From positions 1 to 64,000 of the forward strand of contig NZ_VCHA01000007.1 of NCBI RefSeq assembly GCF_016597815.1: a stretch of DNA of 64,000 bases, written 5' to 3'. Below the pieces are notes generated by a model. That model was not told where the DNA came from, made no database searches, and saw nothing but the letters and a program-made list of their open reading frames with translations. This document shows, one piece after another, positions 39,494 to 50,819 of the stretch. Both the position numbers and the translations under genes were made by a program. The stretch's first letter is position 1. The number at the start of each line of letters is the position of its first letter. Source of the DNA: Marinobacter sp. DY40_1A1. Its GTDB lineage: Bacteria > Pseudomonadota > Gammaproteobacteria > Pseudomonadales > Oleiphilaceae.

Positions 39494-40186
39494 TTACTCA
39501 AAGGCCCAGCGCAGAAATGCCTTTTTGTCTTCATCGCTCGCGGTTTCCCAGACCGACTTGAGACGGCTAAGTGCATCCACGCCATCATCAGCGACAGCAT
39601 TCCCATCTGAAAGCATTGGAGCCCGATCTGCGCGGGGGCTATCGGCGGGTGACCAGTTTGTGGAGTAAGCAAGCGCTGCGCCTTCAGCGCCTACAATCGC
39701 TGCGGAAAACTCAGGCATCTCTTTTTCGGCCTGCTTGCGGGATTCCGGCTTGGAGAACTCAAACTGGTATATGGCATCAGGGCTTGCTTCAAAGCGCACG
39801 ACTTGCGGCTTGCTTTCAATCACGTGGACCTTTGACTCACCGTTATCCACAACACCGGATTTGGCCCAAATGGTTTTGTAGGTGAACACTACCTCGTTTT
39901 CACCCGGCAGCAGTGCATAATCCAATGCCAGGTCGTCCATCAAATAACTCTTCATCTCGCGCCCGTTAACCTGGCTAACGTGAATAACACCCGGCGCCTT
40001 CAAGACTGCTGCATTCTCTGCACCTGCGGGCTCACCCTCCCAGGTTTCGAGCTTGGTTACTGCCATTGAGCAACCAACCAGAGTTGTCAGCAACAACGAT
40101 GCAAACACAAACCGGCACATCTGCGACCACCGGTTCAGACAGCGCATCTCCAACCTTGCAACACGTAAAATGTGAACCATACTCAT
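39494..40186 (-). CDS. DUF2057-like lipoprotein
   Basis: Function unknown. The 230-residue precursor starts at ATG 40186 behind a strong AAGGAG site and has a long n-region (about 24 residues with several Arg), a hydrophobic stretch FVFASLLLTTL and a lipobox LVGC (Cys about residue 39). The mature part contains DYALLPGENEVVFTYKTIW, resembling the LPxGxHxxxxxY stretch of DUF2057 proteins such as YccT/CsgI. The C-terminus is helical and acidic and ends in EDKKAFLRWAFE. Other ATGs (40147, 40120) would shorten the n-region but have poorer ribosome sites. Family assignment is tentative. It converges with the WS/DGAT gene. Confidence 0.72.
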   Translation of the reverse strand: MSMVHILRVARLEMRCLNRWSQMCRFVFASLLLTTLVGCSMAVTKLETWEGEPAGAENAAVLKAPGVIHVSQVNGREMKSYLMDDLALDYALLPGENEVVFTYKTIWAKSGVVDNGESKVHVIESKPQVVRFEASPDAIYQFEFSKPESRKQAEKEMPEFSAAIVGAEGAALAYSTNWSPADSPRADRAPMLSDGNAVADDGVDALSRLKSVWETASDEDKKAFLRWAFE

Positions 40187-40435
40187 GTTATCTCCTTGAG
40201 GGTAAGAGGAAGCCCGGTGCGAGGGTGCGACCTGCTATGGCGCATTTTGAACATCAAGACTACCAAGCGCAACCAAATGCGCAAACATGCGCAGCAGGCA
40301 GACCGGCCATGGCAACTTCAATTTAATTGTTAATAATTGTTGAATTTGCCCCAAATTGGTTTAATTTTAAACAGAACATCATCAATCACACTGCGCCCGA
40401 CACACAAAATCAGAAGTCAGGCACCGGAGCCGGCC

Positions 40436-40639
40436 ATGAACACCCAGGTCAGATCAGGAGAAGACAGGCACATCCCCTTTCGCAGCAGTCGGTACTTTTG
40501 CGTCGGAAATAAATGGTACTTCACGACCAGGGAGGGCTTTGACAGCGGCCCCTTCGCATCAAGGGAGCGCGCTGAAATCGGGCTGAAGCGCTTTCTTCAT
40601 GTGGTCAAGCTGCTTCCGGAAGAGTCGCAGGTGCATTAG
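40436..40639 (+). CDS. Small DUF6316-like protein
   Basis: Conserved small protein of unknown function, 67 residues. Core: RSGEDRHIPFRSSRYF, KWYFTTREGFDSGPF and SRERAEIGLKRFLH. I recall this pattern from small gammaproteobacterial proteins of the DUF6316 type; the match is from memory. No signal peptide or membrane segment, basic overall, so probably cytosolic. The ATG at 40436 has GGAG 6 nt upstream. The 120 bp before it are strongly AT-rich (about 40320-40400) and may hold the promoter. It converges with pgpA. Confidence 0.7.
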   Translation: MNTQVRSGEDRHIPFRSSRYFCVGNKWYFTTREGFDSGPFASRERAEIGLKRFLHVVKLLPEESQVH

Positions 40640-40684
40640 GGTCTGTTGCGGGCCTGCCACCCAAGCCGGGCCCAAATGCCTCTT

Positions 40685-41212
40685 CTATTGGATGAATGGC
40701 ATCAGCCAGGTGTCGATTGCGAGCAGGCAAAGAAGTGCCATGACTGCAGCGACGACATCGTCCACCATGATACCCAACCCTCCTGGCAACCGTTCATCCA
40801 GCCAGTTGATTGGCCACGGTTTCAAAACATCGAACAACCTGAAAACCAGAAACGCCAGTAATACACCGTAAACGTGCTCCGGAAACAGCCCCAGAGCTAT
40901 CCACATCCCTACAAACTCATCCCACACGATACCGCCATGGTCGTGCACTTTCAGATCCGCAGCAGTTTTGCCACATATCCAGATACCGGCCACAAATGCA
41001 AGTGCAACAACAAGCCAGTAAGCAGCCGGTGGCATCCATGCAAAGCAGTACCACAGTGGAATGGCGGCGAGGCTTCCCCAGGTTCCCGGCGCCCTTGGGG
41101 CTGCACCGCTGCCAAAGCCGAAAGCTAAAAGGTGCACGGGATCTTTCAGAAAACCCGGCGGCAAAATAGCCTGCGGTATATCTGGATCCGGCCACTGATC
41201 TTCCTGGTTCAT
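40685..41212 (-). CDS. pgpA: Phosphatidylglycerophosphatase A
   Basis: Dephosphorylates phosphatidylglycerophosphate to phosphatidylglycerol in the inner membrane. The 175-residue protein has the family motifs FGSGAAPRAPGTWGSLAAIP, IVWDEFVGMWIAL and FRLFDVLKPWPINW, and about four membrane helices. Its start overlaps the thiL stop (ATGA), and it is the last gene of the chain from nrdR or ribD. Confidence 0.95.
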   Translation of the reverse strand: MNQEDQWPDPDIPQAILPPGFLKDPVHLLAFGFGSGAAPRAPGTWGSLAAIPLWYCFAWMPPAAYWLVVALAFVAGIWICGKTAADLKVHDHGGIVWDEFVGMWIALGLFPEHVYGVLLAFLVFRLFDVLKPWPINWLDERLPGGLGIMVDDVVAAVMALLCLLAIDTWLMPFIQ

Positions 41213-42165
41213 GCTCTTCTCCTGAAATGGTCAAAACCTGTCGCTTCTGAGCCCGAAGCCACATCAATACCGTCGAGGCGCAAGCCTGGGGCAGGCTCAA
41301 TCGCACCAACTACCGTGAAATGCTGCTTCAGCGCCTCAGGCGCAGTTGCCCAAGTTGCCTCCGGGATGGTCGCGCATAGTTCGTAATCATCGCCGGAGTT
41401 CAGCGCATAATCCACGGCTGCGTCGCCCTTCAGGCGAGCAAGCGCCAGCGACACTGGCACCTGGGCCCGCACTATATTTGCGCCTACACCGGACGATTCG
41501 AGAATATGATTGAGATCCGCAAGCAACCCATCAGAGACATCAATGGCAGCCGTAGCGAGACCTCTCAGGGCTATGCCTAATTTCAGCCTCGGTTGCGGAT
41601 GATGGTATTGCTCCAACACGCACTGTTCGTCTTCCGAAGGACTGAGGGCATCAAGATAATCCAGGGCTGCCCCTGCATCGCCCAGTGTGCCAGACACTAC
41701 AACCAGGTCGCCAACACTGGCTCCGGCACGCCGGATGGCCAGCCCCTGCTCCACCAAACCATGTACTTGCAGGCTCAATGCGAGTGGGCCGCGAGTTGTA
41801 TCCCCTCCGGCAAGCACCAAACCGAAGGATTCGGCCGCACGACCGAGCCCGCCGGCGAAGCCCCGCAACCAGGGTTCGTCGACTTCAGGGAGTGTCAGTG
41901 CAAGGGTAAAGCAGGCAGGCTCGGCACCCATGGCGGCCAGGTCACTCGCAGCAACTGCAAGCGCCCTCCAACCAAGAAAATCCGGGCGATAGCCAATGGG
42001 AAAGTGCACACCTTCAACCAAGGTGTCGATAGAAAAAACCAGATCAGAGCCGGGAGGAATACTTTGAATTGCACAGTCGTCGCCCGGCCCCAGCAGAACA
42101 GAGCGAGAACCGTGCAGACGCGCTAACGGCATGAAATACTGCCGGATCAGCTCAAATTCACCCAT
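41209..42165 (-). CDS. thiL: Thiamine-monophosphate kinase
   Basis: Phosphorylates thiamine monophosphate to thiamine diphosphate, the cofactor of IlvB in this window. The 318-residue AIRS-like protein has GPGDDCAI, SIDTLVEGVHFP, DLAAMGAEPACF, GGDTTRG and DVSDGLLADL. It follows nusB by 3 bp and overlaps pgpA. No clear ribosome site precedes the ATG, which suggests coupling to nusB translation. Confidence 0.96.
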   Translation of the reverse strand: MGEFELIRQYFMPLARLHGSRSVLLGPGDDCAIQSIPPGSDLVFSIDTLVEGVHFPIGYRPDFLGWRALAVAASDLAAMGAEPACFTLALTLPEVDEPWLRGFAGGLGRAAESFGLVLAGGDTTRGPLALSLQVHGLVEQGLAIRRAGASVGDLVVVSGTLGDAGAALDYLDALSPSEDEQCVLEQYHHPQPRLKLGIALRGLATAAIDVSDGLLADLNHILESSGVGANIVRAQVPVSLALARLKGDAAVDYALNSGDDYELCATIPEATWATAPEALKQHFTVVGAIEPAPGLRLDGIDVASGSEATGFDHFRRRA

Positions 42166-42168
42166 CGG

Positions 42169-42645
42169 TTAGCGTGAGCGGGTCTCGGCAAGACGCAAAC
42201 GACGGCCCAGCTTATCAAGCACACTGTTAACAAACTTGTGCCCTTCCGTGCCCCCGAATCGCTTCGCCAGCTCGATACCCTCATTGATAACGACCTTGTA
42301 GGGTACATCAACCCTGTGGCGAAGCTCATAGGCACCCACCCGCACAATGGCAAGCTCCACAGGATCCACCTCAAGTAGCGGGCGATCAAGGAACGGTTCA
42401 ATCAGCTTGTCCAACTCGGCCTGTTCACGGTGAACGCCTCGCAGAACATCACGGAAATACAAGGAATCAACCTTGGTCATGTCGTTATCGACCATGAACT
42501 CCGCTTCAATATCCGTAATCGGACTCTTGGTAAAGTGGCGCTGGTAAAGCCCCTGCATTGCCAGAATCCGGGCACGGCGACGATCGCCAGCTTTTGGCTG
42601 GCCTGACGGCGCCGGGCGGGGTGTCGTACTGTCAATATCGCTCAT
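42169..42645 (-). CDS. nusB: Transcription antitermination protein NusB
   Basis: Binds boxA RNA with NusE (S10) to allow full transcription of rRNA operons; a matching boxA is at 37-48 of this window. The 158-residue all-helical protein has RRRARILAMQGLYQRHFT and VDPVELAIVRVGAYELRH, and the conserved C-terminal GHKFVNSVLDKL. Start and ribH stop overlap as TAATG. ribH-nusB is the standard order. Confidence 0.96.
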   Translation of the reverse strand: MSDIDSTTPRPAPSGQPKAGDRRRARILAMQGLYQRHFTKSPITDIEAEFMVDNDMTKVDSLYFRDVLRGVHREQAELDKLIEPFLDRPLLEVDPVELAIVRVGAYELRHRVDVPYKVVINEGIELAKRFGGTEGHKFVNSVLDKLGRRLRLAETRSR

Positions 42646-43121
42646 TACTCACCCAGCTTGTTGAACAGGCTAACCATTTCCAGCGCTGTGATAGCCGCCT
42701 CGGCGCCCTTGTTACCAGCCTTGGTACCGGAACGCTCAATGGCCTGCTCGATTGAATCTACAGTCAGCACACCAAAGGTAACCGGCACGTCTGTTTCCAG
42801 ACTCACTGCCCCAATGCCACTGGACGCTTCACCAGCCACATACTCAAAGTGCGGCGTACCGCCACGTATAACGGCGCCCAGTGCAATAATGGCACTGTAG
42901 CCACCAGTTTCTGCCACACGCTTGACGGCCAGTGGCATTTCATAGGCACCTGGCACCCGCACAATGGTGATGTCGCTGTCGGGAATGCCGTGGCGGCGCA
43001 AGGTGTCGATAGCACCCTCTACCAGGCTTTCCACAACAAAACTGTTAAAACGACCAACCACCAGCGCATAACGCCCAGTGCACTGGGTAAAATCACCTTC
43101 AATTACTTTGATATCCGCCAT
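42645..43121 (-). CDS. ribH: 6,7-dimethyl-8-ribityllumazine synthase
   Basis: Condenses the RibD product (after dephosphorylation) with the RibB product to lumazine, the penultimate riboflavin step. The 158 residues have [45 protein letters not shown] with the catalytic His, and [18 protein letters not shown] site 7 nt before the ATG. Confidence 0.96.
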   Translation of the reverse strand: MADIKVIEGDFTQCTGRYALVVGRFNSFVVESLVEGAIDTLRRHGIPDSDITIVRVPGAYEMPLAVKRVAETGGYSAIIALGAVIRGGTPHFEYVAGEASSGIGAVSLETDVPVTFGVLTVDSIEQAIERSGTKAGNKGAEAAITALEMVSLFNKLGE

Positions 43122-43168
43122 TGGTGGCTCCTTCTCGGGTTGCAGCCACTATGCTGCAACCAGGTTTA

Positions 43169-44284
43169 TCATTCCGGGGTGTAGGGTATGTACTCAACCA
43201 CTTCCAGATCAAATCCGGAAATCGCCGAGTATTTTACGGGCGGGCTAAGCAAGCGCATTTTGCTTACACCCAGATCCCGCAGAATCTGAGAGCCTGTACC
43301 CACGGTGAAATACACACCGGAGCTGCCCTTGCCAGCGGGGCCTTGCCCCTGGTCAAAGAATTCCTGGATTCGGTCTTCAAGGTTGTAGCTGTCCTCTGCA
43401 CTGTTGAGCAGGACTACAACGCCGCTGCCTTCAGCGGCCACTTTCTCAAGCGCATGGTGCAACGGCCAGCTGCGGGAATCCTTGCGGCGCGCACCCAGCA
43501 AATCCCTGAGCGTGTCGGTAATATGAACTCGTACGTGCACAGGCTCATCTGCCGGAATCTCTCCGTAAATCATAGCCAAGTGCGTGGAGCCCTGAATAAT
43601 ATCCCGGTAAGTGCGCAGCTTGAACACACCGTACTCGGTATCGAGCAAGTTCTCTTCAATGCACTCGACCGTGCGCTCGTGCGTCGTGCGGTAGTGAATC
43701 AGGTCAGCAATGGTGCCAATCTTGAGGTTATGCTCTTCGGCAAAACGTTCAAGGTCTTCCCGACGCGCCATGGAGCCATCATCGTTCATGATTTCACAAA
43801 TGACACCTGCGGGCTCACTACCTGCAAGGGCGGCCAGATCACAGGAGGCTTCCGTGTGACCTGCGCGACTAAGCACTCCGCCAGGATCAGACATCAGCGG
43901 AAAGATATGCCCGGGCTGAACCAGGTCTGACGCCTTGGCATTGCGAGCCACTGCCGCTTGAACCGTACGTGCACGGTCCGCCGCTGAAATACCGGTGGTT
44001 ACGCCGGTGGCCGCTTCAATAGACAAGGTAAACTTGGTGCCGAAACCTGACGCATTCTGCTGAACCATCAATGGCAAGCCCAGCTGCTCACAACGATCCC
44101 GTGTCATAGGCATGCAGATAAGACCGCGACCAAAACGTGCCATGAAGTTGATGTCTTCGGCGGTACAGTGTTCGGCTGCCATCACCAGATCACCTTCGTT
44201 TTCCCGATCTTCATCGTCCATCAGGATAACCATCTTGCCCTGGCGGATGTCTTCTATGATTTCTTCAACGCTGTTCAGTGCCAT
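43169..44284 (-). CDS. ribB: 3,4-dihydroxy-2-butanone-4-phosphate synthase with degenerate GTP cyclohydrolase II domain (RibBX type)
   Basis: N-terminal RibB domain (about 1-200) makes dihydroxybutanone phosphate: [52 protein letters not shown]. The C-terminal half has the RibA fold ([15 protein letters not shown] and later [14 protein letters not shown]) but lacks the three zinc Cys of true GTP cyclohydrolase II (the usual C-x2-G-D-x-FGS-x2-CDC stretch) and so is probably inactive, as known for RibBX hybrids. ATG 44284 (371 residues) is chosen over GTG 44296. A separate ribA must supply GTP cyclohydrolase II. Confidence 0.92.
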   Translation of the reverse strand: MALNSVEEIIEDIRQGKMVILMDDEDRENEGDLVMAAEHCTAEDINFMARFGRGLICMPMTRDRCEQLGLPLMVQQNASGFGTKFTLSIEAATGVTTGISAADRARTVQAAVARNAKASDLVQPGHIFPLMSDPGGVLSRAGHTEASCDLAALAGSEPAGVICEIMNDDGSMARREDLERFAEEHNLKIGTIADLIHYRTTHERTVECIEENLLDTEYGVFKLRTYRDIIQGSTHLAMIYGEIPADEPVHVRVHITDTLRDLLGARRKDSRSWPLHHALEKVAAEGSGVVVLLNSAEDSYNLEDRIQEFFDQGQGPAGKGSSGVYFTVGTGSQILRDLGVSKMRLLSPPVKYSAISGFDLEVVEYIPYTPE

Positions 44285-44360
44285 ACTGTTTTGCACCCTT
44301 TCAATGCGCCCATTGCCACTTTTCAGAAGCAGCCATGGTGCGCACCGTGAATTTAATCGC

Positions 44361-45476
44361 TTAGCGGCGAACCAGGATCAGACGCTGGTCTTCTCCAACC
44401 TGTCGCCTGTCTTGTACGGTCCATTCGATCTTGTCTGCCATCGTCTCAAGCGGAAGATGCGCCGTCGGTCGACCGTTGCTTCCCAGAAAAACTGGTGCCT
44501 GATAAAGCCAGAGCTCGTCTACTAGCTGTTCGTTGATAAATGTGCCTGCCAACGTCGGCCCAGCTTCAACCAACAATTCATTAATGCCCATTTCCCCCAG
44601 CGAATCCAAAAGCTCGGAGACATCAATACCATTATCCTTCCATGCGACGCCCTTCAGGCGAATTCCCAGTGCGGCAAGATCCTGCGCCGGTGCGGTTGTC
44701 AGCGTCGAAGATGCGCAAAAAACCTGAACCTTTCCGCCCCGCAAAATGGTTGCGGAGGGAGGCGTTCTGGCGTCCCTGTCTGCAATCACACGCAATGGTT
44801 GCCGCGAGGGCTCGGTAGCAGCGCCAATATCCCCGAGTTCTTCACGGCGAACGGTCAAAGAAGGGTCGTCCGCGAGCACGGTACCAACACCGGTTAGAAT
44901 TGCATCGCTCTCGGCACGGAGCCGCTGTACATCGCGACGGGCTTCGCTACCGGTAATCCATTGACTCTCTCCGGACGCCATGGCAGTGCGGCCATCGAGG
45001 CTGGAAGCCATTTTAAGCCTGACCCAGGGGCGCCCCGTATTCATGCGTTTCATAAAGCCACGATTCAGGCGCGCCGCTTCTTCTGCCAGCAGCCCTACAT
45101 GAACCCTGATACCGGCTTCGCGGAGCATGTCGAGCCCCCTTCCGGAGACCGACGGATTCGGATCTTGCGTGGCTGCAAACACACGGGATATGCCCGCATC
45201 AATCAGCGCTCGGGCGCAGGGCGGTGTGCGCCCAAAATGACTGCATGGCTCCAGAGTGACATAGGCTGTAGCGCCACGGGCATCCGTGCCAGCCTGGCTC
45301 AATGCCCGTGTTTCCGCATGGGCTTCGCCGGCCCGTTCATGCCAGCTCTCGCCCAAAATCCTGTCGCCACGGGCTATCACGCAGCCAACCCGAGGGTTGG
45401 GGTGCGTTGAATAGCGGCCCCGCCACGCAAGCTGCACGGCTCGAGCCATCATGGACCGGTCCCGAAGCTCCGTCAT
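44361..45476 (-). CDS. ribD: Bifunctional riboflavin deaminase/reductase RibD
   Basis: Deaminates and then reduces the pyrimidine intermediate after GTP cyclohydrolase II. The 371 residues have an N-terminal deaminase with zinc motif HAETRAL and [20 protein letters not shown], and a C-terminal reductase ([20 protein letters not shown], then [15 protein letters not shown]). Start overlaps the nrdR stop (ATGA). Only 76 bp separate it from ribB, so no ribE gene intervenes. Confidence 0.96.
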   Translation of the reverse strand: MTELRDRSMMARAVQLAWRGRYSTHPNPRVGCVIARGDRILGESWHERAGEAHAETRALSQAGTDARGATAYVTLEPCSHFGRTPPCARALIDAGISRVFAATQDPNPSVSGRGLDMLREAGIRVHVGLLAEEAARLNRGFMKRMNTGRPWVRLKMASSLDGRTAMASGESQWITGSEARRDVQRLRAESDAILTGVGTVLADDPSLTVRREELGDIGAATEPSRQPLRVIADRDARTPPSATILRGGKVQVFCASSTLTTAPAQDLAALGIRLKGVAWKDNGIDVSELLDSLGEMGINELLVEAGPTLAGTFINEQLVDELWLYQAPVFLGSNGRPTAHLPLETMADKIEWTVQDRRQVGEDQRLILVRR

Positions 45477-45991
45477 TTCTTTCTTTCCGGGGGCTGCTTG
45501 CCCACCAGGACTTTTGCAACATCAACCGCAGTTTCGCCGTTAGTTGCCGAAAGCCGCTCGATTTCTTCTTTAAATTCGTTGATATCCTGGAAGCTGCGAT
45601 AAACAGAGGCAAACCTTACGTAGGCCACTTTGTCGAGCTGACGCAGCTCTGTCATCACTTCCTCACCCAACTGCATGGACTTTACCTCACGCTCGCCGGT
45701 CGCTCTCAGGCGATAGCGAATGCGATTCAGTGCAGCATCAATTTGCTCAATGCTCACCGGGCGTTTTTCCAACGCTTTCATTATTCCGGAGCGCAGCTTT
45801 TCTTCATCGAAAGGCTGACGAATACCATCCTGCTTGACCACCCGTGGCATGACCAACTCGGCGGACTCAAACGTGGTGAAGCGCTCATGGCAGGAAAGAC
45901 ACTCTCTGCGGCGGCGCACCTGATCACCCTCGGTCACAAGACGCGAGTCAATAACTTTGGTATCTGCTTCACCACAGAAAGGACAATGCAT
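45473..45991 (-). CDS. nrdR: Transcriptional repressor NrdR
   Basis: Zinc and ATP/dATP-dependent repressor of ribonucleotide reductase genes. The 172-residue protein has the zinc ribbon ([17 protein letters not shown], then [12 protein letters not shown]) and the ATP-cone domain ([20 protein letters not shown]). GGAG site 8 nt before the ATG. It lies between glyA and ribD, the usual order in Pseudomonas-like genomes. The length is somewhat above the typical 150-160, through an added C-terminal tail. Confidence 0.96.
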   Translation of the reverse strand: MHCPFCGEADTKVIDSRLVTEGDQVRRRRECLSCHERFTTFESAELVMPRVVKQDGIRQPFDEEKLRSGIMKALEKRPVSIEQIDAALNRIRYRLRATGEREVKSMQLGEEVMTELRQLDKVAYVRFASVYRSFQDINEFKEEIERLSATNGETAVDVAKVLVGKQPPERKK

Positions 45992-46061
45992 AACGGTACT
46001 CCGGAGAGGGACCGGGAGGTGCGATGTTTACGCACCCTGCCCGGCAGGTCTTACCAGACGT

Positions 46062-47315
46062 TTAGCTGTATACCGGGAAGCGCGCACACAGGGCTTCAAC
46101 CTGTCCGCGAACACGGCTGCTAACAGCTTCGTCTTCCAGATTATCAAGGATATCGCAGATCCATCCTGCAAGCTCACGGCATTCAGCCACACCAAAACCA
46201 CGGGTAGTGATCGCGGGCGTACCCATGCGCAGGCCAGAGGTCACAAACGGCGAGCGTGGATCGTTGGGAACCGCGTTCTTGTTGACGGTAATGTGCGCAC
46301 GACCCAGGGCGGCGTCGGCATCTTTACCGGTGATGTCCTGCTTGATCAGGCTCACCAGGAACAGATGGTTCATGGTACCGCCGGAAACCACATCGTAGCC
46401 ACGATCAACAAACACGTTCGCCATGGCTGACGCATTCTTGACCACTTGCTGCTGATAGGCTTTGAACTCGTCGCTCATGGCTTCTTTGAAGCAAATTGCC
46501 TTGGCGGCAATCACGTGCATCAGAGGGCCACCCTGGCCGCCCGGGAAAACAGCAGAGTTCAGCTTCTTGTGCAGAGCTTCGTCGTCGCAGGCCAGAATCA
46601 GGCCGCCACGGGGTCCACGCAAAGTTTTGTGAGTTGTGGTAGTTACCACGTGTGCGTGGGGCATCGGATCGGGATACACGCCCGCCGCAACCAGACCGGC
46701 CACATGGGCCATATCCACGAACAGGTAAGCACCAACCTTGTCAGCAATGGCGCGGAAGCGGGCGAAATCCAGTTCCTGCGAATAGGCGGAGAAGCCGGCA
46801 ATGATCATCTTCGGCTTGTGCTCAACGGCCATAGCTTCCAGCTCGTCGTAATCAATCAAGCCAGTATCTGTGTTGATACCATACTGCACAGCATTGTAGA
46901 TCTTGCCGGAAAAGTTAACGCTGGCGCCGTGGGTAAGATGGCCGCCATGCGCAAGACTCATACCCAGAACCGTATCACCCGGTTCAACCAACGCCATGAA
47001 AACGGCAGAGTTGGCTTGGGAACCAGAATGTGGCTGCACGTTGGCATAAGCGGCGCCGAACAGTTCCTTGGCGCGATCGATCGCCAACTGCTCAGCAATA
47101 TCAACAAACTCGCAGCCACCGTAGTAGCGCTTGCCGGGATAACCCTCGGCGTATTTGTTGGTCAGATCACTACCCTGTGCTTCCATAACCCTGGGGCTGG
47201 TGTAGTTCTCTGATGCAATCAGCTCAATATGAGCCTCCTGACGCTTGCTTTCCGCCTGCATGGCGTTCCAGAGTTCGTCGTCGAAACCGGCGATCTTCAT
47301 ATCACGATTAAACAT
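46062..47315 (-). CDS. glyA: Serine hydroxymethyltransferase
   Basis: PLP enzyme that interconverts serine and glycine and charges tetrahydrofolate with one-carbon units. The 417 residues have [52 protein letters not shown] and the PLP Lys in [15 protein letters not shown]. It heads the minus-strand chain glyA-nrdR-ribD, with 70 bp before nrdR that contain a perfect 6-bp hairpin (46018-46036). The start at 47315 ([11 protein letters not shown]) lacks a strong ribosome site; ATG 47300 is an alternative. Confidence 0.96.
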   Translation of the reverse strand: MFNRDMKIAGFDDELWNAMQAESKRQEAHIELIASENYTSPRVMEAQGSDLTNKYAEGYPGKRYYGGCEFVDIAEQLAIDRAKELFGAAYANVQPHSGSQANSAVFMALVEPGDTVLGMSLAHGGHLTHGASVNFSGKIYNAVQYGINTDTGLIDYDELEAMAVEHKPKMIIAGFSAYSQELDFARFRAIADKVGAYLFVDMAHVAGLVAAGVYPDPMPHAHVVTTTTHKTLRGPRGGLILACDDEALHKKLNSAVFPGGQGGPLMHVIAAKAICFKEAMSDEFKAYQQQVVKNASAMANVFVDRGYDVVSGGTMNHLFLVSLIKQDITGKDADAALGRAHITVNKNAVPNDPRSPFVTSGLRMGTPAITTRGFGVAECRELAGWICDILDNLEDEAVSSRVRGQVEALCARFPVYS

Positions 47316-47619
47316 CGGTGCGCTGCCCCTGTGTGCTTGACTGGCCCGGAGGGTCTTGGGAATGCCTCCGGAATCCCTTAAAATTCGGGCCGCTATTCTA
47401 GCCCATTACCGGGTTGGAAATCATCCTTTATGCTGTGCGCAGATACCGTCATGCGGATATCGGCGGTTTTCCTGAAATTGCTATAGCACCCTTGTTTCGA
47501 TACCTTACAAACCCAACTATTTATTCCTGTTTACAAGGTTCCATGGAGCTATAGCGAAAAACAGCGAAAAGCGCCTCCGAAACCTGCCACATCCTGTTTG
47601 AAAAGAGGGTAATGCCTTT
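47316..47619. promoter_or_regulatory. Divergent upstream region of glyA and ettA
   Basis: 304 bp without a gene. For glyA (minus) a -10 TAGAAT (47395-47400) with a GC-rich discriminator is visible but no good -35. Downstream of it a perfect 7-bp stem (CCGGAGG at 47346-47352 and CCTCCGG at 47365-47371, 12-nt loop) would fold in the glyA leader. On the ettA side, the 8-bp palindrome GCTATAGC occurs twice (47480-47487 and 47548-47555). I found no clear ettA promoter. Confidence 0.45.
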
Positions 47620-49280
<1,661 letters not shown>

Positions 49281-49281
<1 letters not shown>

Positions 49282-50657
49282 TGGCAAAAGCCAAAACCGC
49301 TTATGTCTGCACCGAGTGCGGTGCAGACTATTCCAAATGGCAGGGTCAGTGTACGTCCTGCCAAACCTGGAACACTGTCAGTGAAGTTCGTGGCGTTAGC
49401 AGTAATACCAAAGGCGCTCGCGGGGTTCGCTTTGAAGGTTTCGCCGGCAGCCTCTCGGCCGTCCAGAGCCTGGATGACGTTAGCCTTGCCGAGCAGGAAC
49501 GCATCAGTACTGGCATGCAGGAGTTCGACCGGGTTTTAGGCGGCGGGCTTGTAGAAGGCTCTGCTGTGCTAATGGGCGGCCACCCTGGTGCCGGCAAGAG
49601 TACTCTGCTGCTTCAGGCAGTGTGTCACTTGGCCGCCAGCGTTCCGGCACTGTACGTGACCGGCGAGGAGTCCCTGCAACAGGTGGCTATGCGAGCCAAG
49701 CGCCTTGGTTTGCCCACCAAAGATTTGAAAATGCTCTCTGAGACCAGTGTCGAGCGACTGATTCAGGTGGCTGAAGCTGAGAAACCACGAATTCTGGTGG
49801 TGGACAGTATTCAGGTGATGCATGTTGCAGATATTGAATCTGCTCCCGGCTCTGTTTCTCAGGTTCGTGAAAGCGCTGCATTTCTGACCCGTTTTGCCAA
49901 GCAAACGGGCACTATTCTGTTCCTTGTGGGTCATGTTACCAAGGATGGCAGCCTGGCTGGACCCAAGGTTCTGGAGCATATGATTGACTGCTCTATCCTG
50001 CTGGAAGGTTCCAGTGACAGCCGTTACCGGACGCTGCGAGGCATCAAGAATCGTTTTGGCGCCGTGAATGAGCTGGGCGTGTTTGCCATGCTTGAGCAGG
50101 GCCTGAAGGAAGTTAAAAACCCCAGTGCGATTTTCCTGAACCGCGGTGAAGAGGCCGCGCCTGGCAGTGTGGTCATGGTGGTGTGGGAAGGCACCCGGCC
50201 GATGCTGGTGGAGATTCAGGCGTTGGTTGATATGGCTCAGGGTGGATACCCGAGGCGTGTGGCGGTTGGTCTGGATCAGAATCGCCTTGCGATGCTTCTT
50301 GCTGTTTTGCACCGGCATGGCGGCTTGCATGTATCGGATCAGGATGTATTTGTGAACGTGGTGGGTGGCGTGAAGGTGAATGAGACCAGTGCGGATTTGG
50401 CGTTGCTCGCTGCCATTGTGTCTTCGTTTCGTGATCGGGCTTTGCCGCAGGATTTGGTGATTTTTGGGGAGGTTGGGTTGTCGGGGGAGATTCGGCCGGT
50501 GCCCAGTGGTCAGGAGCGGATTAATGAGGCCGCGAAGCATGGGTTTACTCGTGCCTTGGTACCCAAAGCCAATGCGCCCCGCAAGACTATTTCGGGTATG
50601 AAGGTGATTCCAGTGACCAAGCTTAGTGAGGCTATTACAGCTCTTGAGGAGCTTTGA
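49281..50657 (+). CDS. radA: DNA repair protein RadA
   Basis: RecA-like helicase that promotes branch migration in recombination. The 458 residues have the N-terminal four-Cys zinc finger (CTECGADYSKWQGQC and TSC), Walker A GGHPGAGKS (about 93-101), the RadA-specific KNRFG motif in GIKNRFGAVNELGVF, and a C-terminal Lon-like domain (DVFVNVVGGVKVNETSADLA). Its start overlaps the ettA stop by one base, so the pair is coupled. It is followed by a palindromic element and converges with the PilZ gene, as in Pseudomonas. Confidence 0.96.
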
Positions 50658-50677
50658 TCTCGATCTTCGGAGTTTAC

Positions 50678-50787
50678 GGCAGGGTTAGGCTTTACCGTCC
50701 AAAAACCGCTACGAGCACATCCATGTGCGCTTGTCTTCGGCCGTCCCTGGCCTACGACATTTTTGGACGGTAAAGCCTAACCCCGCC
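50678..50787. repeat. Palindromic element between radA and the PilZ gene
   Basis: About 110 bp with perfect 24-bp inverted arms (50682-50705, starting GGGTTAGG; 50760-50783, ending CCTAACCC), extended by three more pairs (GGC/GCC) after one mismatch. The interior holds GCACAT-CC-ATGTGC and GGCC-N6-GGCC. It lies between convergent genes and carries no gene. It could be a terminator-like structure, a REP/BIME-type element or a MITE-like sequence; copies elsewhere cannot be checked here. Confidence 0.85.
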
Positions 50788-50819
50788 TGCAGACACAGAT
50801 GCACCACCTCCAGATCAAT

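Noticed and set aside
44285..44360. FMN riboswitch or ribE remnant between ribD and ribB
   Set aside because: Only 76 bp; too short for an FMN riboswitch, and no frame matches the ends of riboflavin synthase.
47480..47555. Two GCTATAGC palindromes upstream of ettA as operators
   Set aside because: Eight bases only, no extended similarity around them; kept as a note in the regional description.
49569..50540. 323-codon open frame antisense to radA
   Set aside because: Entirely within radA; Asn/His/Gln-rich product without domain features.
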